NCBI GenBank assembly: GCA_902795975.1
Contig: CADBNE010000023.1
Span: 1-16,073, forward strand
DNA: 16,073 bases
DNA from: an uncultured Erysipelotrichaceae bacterium
GTDB taxonomy: Bacteria; Bacillota_I; Bacilli_A; RF39; UBA660
Reading direction: 5' to 3'
The notes under the pieces were generated by a model. That model was given only the letters and a program-made list of their open reading frames with translations, was not told the origin of the DNA and searched no databases. Numbering within the stretch: the first letter of the stretch is position 1; each line of letters opens with the position of its first letter. Positions 1-8,138 of this stretch are shown here, in pieces. The translations under genes and the position numbers were made by a program.

Positions 1-231
1 GGAATAACTAAAGAATTATATCCTGAATTAGCAAATAAATATGATACTACAGTATCAAGAGTAGAAAGAGCTATTAGACATGCTATTGAAGTAAGTTGGA
101 ATAGAGGTAGCTGGGATTTAATGGAAGAGATATTTGGTAATAGTGTTGATGTGGATAAAGCTAAACCTACTAATAGTGAATTTATTGTAACTATAGCAGA
201 TAAATTAAGATTGGAATATTATAAAGTATAA
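1..231 (+). CDS. spo0A: Spo0A, C-terminal DNA-binding domain (5'-truncated by window edge)
   Basis: The frame is open from the first base and ends in TAA at 229-231, giving the last 76 residues. They match the end of Spo0A, the phosphorelay response regulator that commits endospore formers to sporulation by binding 0A boxes. Recognisable blocks are [11 protein letters not shown] near the start, the recognition-helix stretch [18 protein letters not shown] (residues 19-36 of the fragment), and the C-terminal AKPTNSEFI...ADKLRLE signature, all nearly invariant in the family. The receiver domain and start codon lie outside the window. The gene runs toward a minus-strand gene and shares a terminator with it. 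Identity is very secure. Whether the organism sporulates cannot be told from this gene alone. Confidence 0.96.
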   Translation, partial: GITKELYPELANKYDTTVSRVERAIRHAIEVSWNRGSWDLMEEIFGNSVDVDKAKPTNSEFIVTIADKLRLEYYKV

Positions 232-263
232 AAAAACTAGTCAAAGATTTTGTCTAGTTTTTT
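231..263. terminator. Shared bidirectional terminator between spo0A and the convergent phosphoesterase gene
   Basis: AAAAAACTAG (231-240) pairs with CTAGTTTTTT (254-263), extended inward by CAA/TTG after one T:T mismatch. The A-run on one side and T-run on the other give a U-tract on either strand. It begins at the last base of the spo0A stop codon and overlaps the stop codon of the opposing gene (262-264). Confidence 0.85.
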
Positions 264-1119
264 ATTTATTTAATAATCTATATAAATTAATTGTTGGTTT
301 ATTAAATAATCTTGCTTTAAATCCAGTAGTACCTAAACCTTTTGATATATATATATTTGTATTATCTTTTTTATAATATGTTTTAATATATTTTTTATTA
401 TCTGAATCAATAAATAGAGATTTTATTCCTGGTATATTAACTTGACCATTATTATTATGTCCTGCTAATATTAATTGAAATTTACTATAGTCAATTTTGC
501 TAATATTACATGGTTCATGCATTATCAATATATTATACTTAATATTTTTTTCTGTAATAGTTTTTTCAATACTTGATATTTTTCCTTGAAATTCTAATTC
601 GTCACTTTTTGTAGATAGTCCACCAATTAGTATAGGTGAGTAATCTTTATCATATATAATATCATAAGTATTATCCAATAATTTAAAATCAATTTTTTCT
701 ATTAATTTTTTATACATCTTATTATTTAAATCCTGATCTCCAGTAATTATATATCTATACTTTCCATCTAAATTATTTAATAATTCTATAAGATTATTTA
801 AATCTTTATCAGTATATTTTACATCTTTATCAAATATGTCTCCTGTAATTATTACAATATTTGGTTTACTTTTATTAATTTTATTTATACTTTTCTTTAA
901 ATCTTCTTTTGATATAGTTGTTTTGTAATGAATGTCGCTTATATGAGCAACTTTATATCCATAGAAAGATTCTGGTATAGAGTTATCAATTATATTTATT
1001 TCATCAACAACTATATTATTAGGTTCAATGTATCTTGCATATAATAAAATAAATAGTGTGGAAAAAAAACAGATTAATAAAATTTTTAACCATGAATAAT
1101 TTTTTTCTTCTTTTTCCAT
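262..1119 (-). CDS. Membrane-anchored metallophosphoesterase-like protein with degenerate active-site motifs
   Basis: A 285-residue protein of the calcineurin-like phosphoesterase fold, closest in layout to YkuE-type enzymes: a membrane helix at residues 10-27, then the catalytic domain on the outer side. Metal-site motif I (D62-I-H64, in HISDIH) and motif II (G93-D94..D97) are present, as are H201 (MHEP) and the usual end GLGT...RLFNKPTINL. Two motifs are altered: the usual GNHD/E reads GDQD (127-130), and the usual GHTHGGQ reads GHNNNGQ (220-226). The general-acid His is therefore gone and one metal-ligand His is Asn. The start is the ATG at 1119 because AGGTGAT lies 5-7 bases upstream, as in ligA and nifJ. 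An upstream ATG at 1197 would add 26 hydrophobic residues but has no ribosome site. Substrate unknown; it may be a weak or inactive enzyme. Confidence 0.82.
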   Translation of the reverse strand: MEKEEKNYSWLKILLICFFSTLFILLYARYIEPNNIVVDEINIIDNSIPESFYGYKVAHISDIHYKTTISKEDLKKSINKINKSKPNIVIITGDIFDKDVKYTDKDLNNLIELLNNLDGKYRYIITGDQDLNNKMYKKLIEKIDFKLLDNTYDIIYDKDYSPILIGGLSTKSDELEFQGKISSIEKTITEKNIKYNILIMHEPCNISKIDYSKFQLILAGHNNNGQVNIPGIKSLFIDSDNKKYIKTYYKKDNTNIYISKGLGTTGFKARLFNKPTINLYRLLNK

Positions 1120-1136
1120 AGTATCACCTAAAAATA

Positions 1137-1145
1137 ATTTTATCA
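1137..1145 (-). promoter_or_regulatory. Putative extended -10 of the phosphoesterase gene
   Basis: On the minus strand this reads TGATAAAAT, an extended -10 (TGn plus TAAAAT), about 18 bases before the chosen ATG. No good -35 is visible. It sits in the 176-base divergent spacer (1120-1295), which otherwise shows only AT-rich sequence and the opposing promoter. Confidence 0.35.
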
Positions 1146-1252
1146 TACAAGAATAAAAAAAAGAATAGAAAACAAAAATTATAATTATATAATACAAATT
1201 ATTAACATATTGTATAATTATAATTTTCTATATAGCTTTTTTGAATTAAATT

Positions 1253-1261
1253 TGATATACT
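1253..1261 (+). promoter_or_regulatory. Putative extended -10 promoter of the first zinc-ribbon gene
   Basis: TGATATACT fits TGnTATAAT with one mismatch. It lies about 34 bases before the ATG at 1296, which is preceded by AAGGAG (1281-1286). No convincing -35 at 17 bases. The same TGa-TATA form recurs before the next two genes. Confidence 0.5.
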
Positions 1262-1295
1262 TATATAAAGTATGAATAATAAGGAGTGAGTAGAA

Positions 1296-2348
1296 ATGTT
1301 ATGTAAAAAGTGTGGTGCTAATGTTTTAGATGGAATTAAGTTCTGTCCAAATTGTGGTTCTTCAATGGAAGCTCCAGTAGAAGCACCAGTAAATTCAAAT
1401 ATTAATAATAATATGCAAGGAGGATATTCTAGTACACCAGTGGGAATTGAAACACCTGCAGCAAGTGTTACACCTGTAGCAACTGCAATGCCAACAGCTA
1501 GTGTTACACCTGAACCAGTGGTAAATACATATTCACAACAACCAGTGAACAATATTCAACCTGCAGCTATGAATAATAATGGTATGTATAATAATGTACC
1601 AAGTAATGATAATAAAAATAATAGTGGTTTAACTTTTGTTATTATAGCAATAGTTGCAGCAGTAATAGTATGTGTTGGAATAATTATTTATTCATCAAAT
1701 AAAAGTAAAGATGATAATGAAAATTCTAATAGTAATTCAAATAGTAATATAGTAAGTAATGTTAATTCAAATGTTGTAAGTAATTCAAATAGTAACGTTG
1801 TTAGTAATGTTACAAGCAATGTAGTAAGTAATCCTACAAGCAATATAGTAAGTAATCCTACAAGCAATATAGTAAGTAATCCTACAAGCAATGTAGTAAG
1901 TAACAAACCTAGTAATACAACAGCAGCCCCTGCTAATACATATGCTGTAAAATTTGGAGGATATAATTTATATATTCCAAATTCATATACAGTTTCATCA
2001 AATACAACAAGTCAATTACAACTAATTGGTACAAATAATAAAGATATTGCGGTTGCTAATATTACAACAGGTGATTTAAAAACAATGAAAGCTAACCCAT
2101 CAATGGTAAATACATATGCTAAACAAGAAGGATATACAGTTACAAAAGGTGCTACAGCAAAAACTTATAATGGAGTAGAATTCTTTGTTATTGAAATTTC
2201 AAGAAATGGTTTACCAATGATTATTGCTTATGCACAAATGCCAAATAATAAATTAATTGTATTTGGATTAAGTTCAACAACATATCAATTAGATTATAGT
2301 AAATTAAATTTATTTGCTACTACAGTAAAAACAGCTACAGTGGGATAA
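1296..2348 (+). CDS. Zinc-ribbon membrane protein with Ser/Asn repeat linker, paralogue 1
   Basis: A 350-residue protein with no function I can name. It has an N-terminal zinc ribbon (C3-x2-C6 and C17-x2-C20), a low-complexity Pro/Thr/Asn/Gln stretch to about residue 110, one membrane helix at 112-132 followed by KSKDD, a Ser/Asn-rich linker at 143-212 built on four-residue steps of the S-N-x-x kind, and a compact C-terminal domain at 215-350 ending VKTATVG. The likely topology puts the zinc ribbon in the cytoplasm and the linker plus C-terminal domain outside. The start is fixed by AAGGAG nine bases upstream. The gene directly downstream has the same architecture, so the two arose by tandem duplication. 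A sensor, anchor or envelope role is possible but is only inference. Confidence 0.85.
   Translation: MLCKKCGANVLDGIKFCPNCGSSMEAPVEAPVNSNINNNMQGGYSSTPVGIETPAASVTPVATAMPTASVTPEPVVNTYSQQPVNNIQPAAMNNNGMYNNVPSNDNKNNSGLTFVIIAIVAAVIVCVGIIIYSSNKSKDDNENSNSNSNSNIVSNVNSNVVSNSNSNVVSNVTSNVVSNPTSNIVSNPTSNIVSNPTSNVVSNKPSNTTAAPANTYAVKFGGYNLYIPNSYTVSSNTTSQLQLIGTNNKDIAVANITTGDLKTMKANPSMVNTYAKQEGYTVTKGATAKTYNGVEFFVIEISRNGLPMIIAYAQMPNNKLIVFGLSSTTYQLDYSKLNLFATTVKTATVG
1809..1904 (+). repeat. Four tandem 24-base units coding for the Ser/Asn linker
   Basis: Four consecutive 24-base units (1809-1832, 1833-1856, 1857-1880, 1881-1904). The middle two are identical and the outer ones differ by two or three bases. Each codes for eight residues of the type PTSNIVSN. 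They lie in frame inside the linker of the first zinc-ribbon protein and look like recent unit duplications, so copy number may vary between strains. Confidence 0.9.
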
Positions 2349-2375
2349 AAAAAGTATTATATAATACTTTTTTTT
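2349..2375 (+). terminator. Rho-independent terminator of zinc-ribbon gene 1
   Basis: A perfect palindrome GTATTATATAATAC flanked by an A-run and a run of eight or nine T. It starts directly after the stop codon. The stem is AT-only apart from the terminal G-C pair. Confidence 0.8.
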
Positions 2376-2382
2376 CATATTG

Positions 2383-2391
2383 TGATATAAT
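2383..2391 (+). promoter_or_regulatory. Extended -10 promoter of zinc-ribbon gene 2
   Basis: TGATATAAT is a perfect extended -10 (TGn plus TATAAT), seven bases after the T-tract of the preceding terminator and 29 bases before the ATG at 2421. There is no -35 hexamer; the T-rich tail occupies that region. Confidence 0.65.
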
Positions 2392-2420
2392 CATATTATG
2401 AAAAATAAGGAGTGTGTTTT

Positions 2421-3368
2421 ATGTTATGTAAAAAGTGTGGTACGAGTGTATATGAAGGAATAAGTTTTTGCCCGAATTGTGGAGCACAAATGGATGTTTT
2501 AAATAGTAGTGTACAAAGTACTTATAATAGTCAATCAGTAGTTCAACAATATCAACAACCAGTATATAATCAACAACCTCAAGTAAGTAATAATTCAACA
2601 TATAATAATGGAGGAAATAATTTTAATAATAATGATAATAAAGCTTCTACTGGATTAATCGTAGGTGTTTTAATAGCAGTTATTGCTGCATTTGGTGTTA
2701 TTTATTTTATGTTTAATGACAAAGATAAGGATAAAGATTCTAATAGTAACTCTAATAGTAATGTTACATCCAATGTAGTAAGTAATTCAAATAGTAATGT
2801 TACATCTAATATAGTAAGTAATACTACTAGTCAAATAACTAGTAATAAACCAAGTAATGTAGTTAGCAATAAACCAAGTAATAAAACTAGTCAAGTGATA
2901 AGTAATAAAGTAAGTAATAAGACTAGTCAGGTGACAAGTAATAAACCTGTTACAAATACTAATTATAAAAGTATAAAGCATAATGGTTATATATTACAAA
3001 TTCCTAAAAAATATTCTGTATTGGAAAATTCATCCGAAAAAATAGTGTTAAGTGAATCTGGAACTGATAAACTTGTTGGAATTAATGTTTCAAATGGTAA
3101 CTACTCTAATTTAAAAAGTGTGTTGATAAATAATTTATCCGAAGGAAAAAAATATTTTGAAAGTCAAGGAGCTAAATTAAATGTAAATCCATATTTAAAA
3201 ACATATAATGGGGTGGAATATCTTGTTACTGATGTTACAATGCAAGGAAATAGTATGATTTTGGCATATGCAAAAATCTCTTCTTCAAAAGTATTTATTT
3301 TTGTAGTACCAAAAGCAAGTTATTTAAATGATTTTTCTTACACAGTTAAAACAGCTAAAGTTGGATAA
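2421..3368 (+). CDS. Zinc-ribbon membrane protein with Ser/Asn repeat linker, paralogue 2
   Basis: A 315-residue protein of the same design as its upstream neighbour: zinc ribbon C3-x2-C6/C17-x2-C20, Gln/Asn-rich stretch, membrane helix at about 78-98, then a run of KD repeats, a Ser/Asn/Lys/Thr linker (about 107-175) and a C-terminal domain (about 180-315) ending VKTAKVG. The C-terminal domains share the pattern TYNGVE(Y/F).V......MI(I/L)AYA, which supports common descent, while the linkers have diverged in length and composition. The start is the ATG at 2421, eight bases after AAGGAG; a GTG at 2412 in the same frame overlaps the ribosome site and is unlikely. The gene has its own promoter and terminator, so the two copies can be expressed separately. 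Function unknown. Confidence 0.85.
   Translation: MLCKKCGTSVYEGISFCPNCGAQMDVLNSSVQSTYNSQSVVQQYQQPVYNQQPQVSNNSTYNNGGNNFNNNDNKASTGLIVGVLIAVIAAFGVIYFMFNDKDKDKDSNSNSNSNVTSNVVSNSNSNVTSNIVSNTTSQITSNKPSNVVSNKPSNKTSQVISNKVSNKTSQVTSNKPVTNTNYKSIKHNGYILQIPKKYSVLENSSEKIVLSESGTDKLVGINVSNGNYSNLKSVLINNLSEGKKYFESQGAKLNVNPYLKTYNGVEYLVTDVTMQGNSMILAYAKISSSKVFIFVVPKASYLNDFSYTVKTAKVG
2739..2945 (+). repeat. Degenerate Ser/Asn-coding repeat region in paralogue 2
   Basis: Imperfect short repeats built from AGTAAT, ACTAGTCAA and AATAAACCAAGT units, coding for SN-x-x, KTSQV and SNKPSN motifs. Less regular than the 24-base array in the first paralogue. It forms the spacer between the membrane helix and the outer domain. 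Confidence 0.75.
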
Positions 3369-4634
<1,266 letters not shown>

Positions 4635-4642
4635 ACTTTAAA

Positions 4643-5443
4643 ATGGCTACTGTATGTCCTATATGTGGTTCTAAATTAGTAAGAAAAGAAAGTGAAGCTG
4701 CTTGGTTTTGTTTAAATGAAAAATGTGATGCTAGAAAAATAGAAGGGTTAATTCATTTTGCTAGTAGAGATGCTATGAATCTAGATGGTTTTGGAGATAG
4801 TATAATAGAAGATTTTTATAATATGGGATATTTACATTCTATAGATGAATATTATACATTGTATACTCATAAAGAAGATTTAAAAGAGTTAGAAGGATTC
4901 GGAGAAAAAAGTATTAATAATCTTTTAGATAGCATTGAAAATAGTAAAGAAAATTCTTTAGAGAGATTATTATTTGGATTGGGTATTAGACATGTAGGTA
5001 AAAAAACTGCAAAGATTTTAGCAATTAATTATCATACATTAGATAATATTATGAATGCTTCATTTGATTCATTATGTGCTATAAGTGATATTGGAGAAAT
5101 TATAGCAACTAGTATAGTAGAATATTTTAATAATGATAAAAATAAGGATATAATTAATAAGTTAAAAGATTATAATGTAAATATGGAATATAAGGGTGTA
5201 AAGAAAGAGTTAGATGAAGAATTTAATGAAAAGACATTTGTACTTACAGGTACAATAAATATGCCTCGTGATGAAGCAAAAAATTTAATTGAATTACGTG
5301 GTGGTAAAGTAACAAGTAGTGTAACTCGTAAAACTGATGTTGTAATAGTAGGAGAAAATCCTGGAAGTAAGTATAATAAAGCATTAGAATTAAATATTAA
5401 TATTTGGGATGAAGATACATTTTTAAATAAATTAAATATATGA
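4643..5443 (+). CDS. ligA: NAD-dependent DNA ligase LigA, C-terminal part (zinc finger, HhH, BRCT)
   Basis: A 266-residue frame covering the rest of LigA: a four-Cys zinc finger (C5, C8, C23, C28), the LIHFASRDAMNLDGFG block, helix-hairpin-helix repeats (for example LEGFGEKSINNLL and ISDIGEIIATSI), and a C-terminal BRCT domain (about 192-266, FVLTGTINMPRDEAKNLIELRGGKV). It ends in TGA at 5441-5443. The homologous reading begins at 4610 in this frame, 11 codons before the ATG at 4643. That ATG has only a weak purine stretch upstream, so independent initiation looks poor. If the two parts are not joined by frameshifting or by correction of the sequence, the ligase would lack its DNA-binding C-terminal half. 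Confidence 0.88.
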   Translation: MATVCPICGSKLVRKESEAAWFCLNEKCDARKIEGLIHFASRDAMNLDGFGDSIIEDFYNMGYLHSIDEYYTLYTHKEDLKELEGFGEKSINNLLDSIENSKENSLERLLFGLGIRHVGKKTAKILAINYHTLDNIMNASFDSLCAISDIGEIIATSIVEYFNNDKNKDIINKLKDYNVNMEYKGVKKELDEEFNEKTFVLTGTINMPRDEAKNLIELRGGKVTSSVTRKTDVVIVGENPGSKYNKALELNINIWDEDTFLNKLNI

Positions 5444-5474
5444 TATTATTATAATAGTGAAAGAAGATGAATAT

Positions 5475-7685
5475 ATGAAAGAATGGAATAAGTTTAATGG
5501 TGAAAGATGGAAACAAGTAATTGATGTAGATGATTTTATATTATCTAATTATCAAGAATATGTAGGTAATTCAGAATTTTTAAAAGGTATTAGTAAGAAA
5601 ACAAGTAGATTGTGGTCTCGTTTTCAAAAAATGACAGATAAAGAAGTGTCTACTGGAATATATGATATAGAAACATCATGCTTTTCTGGTATAGACTTTT
5701 TTGATGCTGGATATATAGATAAAAAAAATGAAGTAATTGTTGGTGTACAAACTGATGAACCATTAAAACCATCAATTAATCCATTTATATCATTAGATTC
5801 ATCTTTAAGTGTTATTAAAAACAATGGATATAGATTTGATCATGATATAGTAGATGATTTCAAAGATTATAATATGTCATATGAACAATTATTAGAGGAT
5901 ACTTATACATCAGAAGTAAAAAAATATAAAGAATTAGGCTTATTTAGCAATTTAGCTGATAATTATGGAAGAGGATATATAGTTGGTGATTATAGAAGAT
6001 TAGCACTATATGGAATTGATTATTTAATATTAAGAAAAAAACATGATTTAGAAAGATTAAGAAAAGATATTAATTATTCAATGGTAAGAGCAAGAGAAGA
6101 AGTTGTTAAACAAATTAATTCTTTAAAGAAAATTAAAAGTATGGCAGCTAGTTATGGTTATGATATATCAAGACCAGCTAGTAATGCTACAGAAGCTGTA
6201 CAATGGTTATATTTTGGATATTTAGCTGCATCAAAAGAATATAATGGTGCATCTATGCCAATAGGAAATGATAGTGCATTTTTAGATATATATATACAAA
6301 GAGATATAGAAAATGGTGAGCTTAATGAAGAAATGGCTCAAGAATTAATAGATCAATTTATTATTAGATTAAGAGCTATGAGATATATTAGAACACCAGA
6401 ATTTTATGATAATTATTTAGCAAAACAAGTACTTATTAATGAAACTATTGGTGGTATACATGATAATAAATCTTTAATTACTAAAACTGCATTTAGAATG
6501 TTAAATTCTATAGAAAATTTAGATGAATGTGAAGTACCATCTATTACTATATTATGGTCTAAGTATTTACCAATTAATTTTAAAAAGTATTGTGCTAAGG
6601 TAATGTTAAAATGTAACATATTACAATTTGTAAATGGTGATATAAATAGTGGTACAGATTATACTTCTACAGGTGTTGCTAGTTTATCAAAAATAGGTAA
6701 ACAAATAGAATATAATGGTGGTATATGTAATTTACCTAAAATGTTATTATATGCTATAAATGGTGGAAAAGATGAAATTACTGGTGAACAAGTATTAGAA
6801 GGTATAGAACCATTGCAAGGAAATATATTAAATTATTCAGAAGTAGTTAGAAATTTTTCTTTAGTTCTAAGAAAAGTTTTATCAGTTCATGCTGATGCTT
6901 TAAATATATTACATTGTATACATGATAAGTATGCATATGAATCATCTATTATGGCGTTTAATGATACAGTAGTAGAAAGATATATTACTATAGATTTAGC
7001 AGGATTATCTGTTTTAGTAGATTCATTATCTGCTATAAGATATACAAGAGTAAGTGTTAGTAGAGATGAAAATGGAATTTGTACTGAGTATTCTCCAGAT
7101 AATAAGTTTTATAGATTTGGTAATGATAAAGATGAGGTAGATTCACTTGCTATAGATATTATTAGAGTAATAAATAAAATATTAGGAGAACATCGTTTTT
7201 ATAGAAATGCTAAAGTAAAATTAGGTATAAATAGTTTAGGTTTAAATGTTGTGTTTGGTAATCTCACAGGAGCAACTCCTGATGGTAGATTTAAAAATAC
7301 TCCTTTTGCACCTTGTGCTAATCCAGATAGTCATGTTGATATTACAGGATTACTTAATTCATTAAAAAGTGTAATGAAATTACCAAATAATATTTGTAGT
7401 GCAGGTATTATAAATACGTTAAATGTTAATCATAGTGCATTAGGTACTAAGAAAAGTGAAAGAGTAGAAAGTTTAGTAACATTATTCGATGAGTATTTTG
7501 AAAATAACGGAAATTATATGGAAATGAATATAATAGATAAATCTTTATTATTAGAAAATTCAAATAGAGATAGAAGAAGAGGAAATCTTATTCTTAGAAA
7601 TAGTGGATGTTTAGTTAATTATTCTAAATTAGAGCCAGAATTTCAGGAAGATTTAATGAATAGAACATTTCATAAGGTATTATAA
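5475..7685 (+). CDS. Pyruvate formate-lyase homologue lacking the catalytic Cys-Cys pair (probable pseudoenzyme)
   Basis: A 736-residue protein that follows PflB from end to end. Conserved blocks include the DAGYI...VG.QT.EPLK region, YGRGYIVGDYRR (R166, equivalent to E. coli R176), TEAVQWLYFGYLAA, TILWS (W361), NLPKMLLYAINGG, HDKYAYESS and AGLSVLVDSLSAIRY. Working PFL has adjacent Cys418-Cys419 in AIACCVSP; the aligned stretch here, with no gap between DY and GKQ, is TSTGVASL, so both are replaced (G400, V401). The substrate-site Arg of the GARANLAK block (E. coli R435) is Ile417. The glycyl-radical motif RVSGYAV reads RNSGCLV, keeping Gly711. The start is the ATG at 5475, giving MKEWNKFNGERW as in clostridial PFL; a GTG at 5457 is possible. 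TATAAT at 5450-5455 might give a local promoter. It overlaps the next gene by one base. Fold conserved, lyase activity very doubtful. Confidence 0.88.
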   Translation: MKEWNKFNGERWKQVIDVDDFILSNYQEYVGNSEFLKGISKKTSRLWSRFQKMTDKEVSTGIYDIETSCFSGIDFFDAGYIDKKNEVIVGVQTDEPLKPSINPFISLDSSLSVIKNNGYRFDHDIVDDFKDYNMSYEQLLEDTYTSEVKKYKELGLFSNLADNYGRGYIVGDYRRLALYGIDYLILRKKHDLERLRKDINYSMVRAREEVVKQINSLKKIKSMAASYGYDISRPASNATEAVQWLYFGYLAASKEYNGASMPIGNDSAFLDIYIQRDIENGELNEEMAQELIDQFIIRLRAMRYIRTPEFYDNYLAKQVLINETIGGIHDNKSLITKTAFRMLNSIENLDECEVPSITILWSKYLPINFKKYCAKVMLKCNILQFVNGDINSGTDYTSTGVASLSKIGKQIEYNGGICNLPKMLLYAINGGKDEITGEQVLEGIEPLQGNILNYSEVVRNFSLVLRKVLSVHADALNILHCIHDKYAYESSIMAFNDTVVERYITIDLAGLSVLVDSLSAIRYTRVSVSRDENGICTEYSPDNKFYRFGNDKDEVDSLAIDIIRVINKILGEHRFYRNAKVKLGINSLGLNVVFGNLTGATPDGRFKNTPFAPCANPDSHVDITGLLNSLKSVMKLPNNICSAGIINTLNVNHSALGTKKSERVESLVTLFDEYFENNGNYMEMNIIDKSLLLENSNRDRRRGNLILRNSGCLVNYSKLEPEFQEDLMNRTFHKVL

Positions 7686-8113
7686 TGATAAATATTAAAG
7701 AAATTAATCCAATTACAGAAAATAATGGTCCTGGAATAAGAGTAGAGGTTGTTCTAACAAAAGATATTGGAATATCTTTAACACCAAATGAGGTTGTTGA
7801 TAGAATACGAAAATTTAGACCATATATAGAATTAAATGGTGGTGGAGTAACTTTTGTTGGAGATATATGTAATATTGAAGAATTAGCTAGTACATGTATG
7901 ATATGTCATAAAGCAGGAATAAATACATGTATTGAACTAAATAAATATATAAAAGAATATGATTTAATATTAAAATATGTTGATGTAATTATAATTAATG
8001 AAATAATGTATATTAAAGAAATACTTAGTAAATTTAGTAATATAAAAATATATACGAGAAATAATGAAATTAGTTATGAATTATTAAAAAAATATAATAT
8101 TAAAATTATTTAA
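7685..8113 (+). CDS. Short PFL-activating-enzyme (PflA) homologue without the radical-SAM cysteines
   Basis: A 142-residue protein, versus about 245 for PflA. Recognisable pieces in order are NGPGIRVEVVLT (14-25, PflA DGPGIRF...), NGGGVTFVGD (51-60, PflA GGGVTASGGE), KAGINTCIELNKYI (76-89, PflA GIHTCLDTNGF) and YVDVIIINEI (98-107, PflA TDLVMLDLK). The segment that should lie between residue 25 and the GKEVT-like helix, carrying CxxxCxxC for the [4Fe-4S] cluster, is absent, and no Cys codons for it occur in any forward frame there. The last third of PflA is also missing. The ATG overlaps the stop of the PFL homologue (TAATG), so translation is probably coupled. It cannot be a working glycyl-radical activase as written. 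It may be a partner or stabiliser of its neighbour, or a remnant. Confidence 0.78.
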   Translation: MINIKEINPITENNGPGIRVEVVLTKDIGISLTPNEVVDRIRKFRPYIELNGGGVTFVGDICNIEELASTCMICHKAGINTCIELNKYIKEYDLILKYVDVIIINEIMYIKEILSKFSNIKIYTRNNEISYELLKKYNIKII

Positions 8114-8138
8114 AGAATAAAATGGTTAAGGAGAAAAT

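Noticed and set aside
1120..1295. Possible riboswitch or small RNA in the divergent spacer.
   Set aside because: Only AT-rich sequence and two candidate -10 elements are visible. There is no structured, GC-containing leader.
1809..1904. Regular repeats considered as a CRISPR array.
   Set aside because: The units abut with no spacers, are 24 bases in frame, and code for a Ser/Asn linker inside a protein.
1688..1906. Leu-rich open frame on the minus strand.
   Set aside because: It is the complement of the AGTAAT-type repeat in the zinc-ribbon gene, with no ribosome site. Its Leu/Thr repeat simply mirrors the tandem units.
6674..6682. TGTTGC, which would read Cys-Cys, occurs out of frame exactly at the PFL catalytic site.
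   Set aside because: It is followed at once by TAG in that frame, and the flanking DY and GKQ anchors are in the main frame, so two compensating indels would be needed. The hexamer is a by-product of the common codons GGT GTT GCT.
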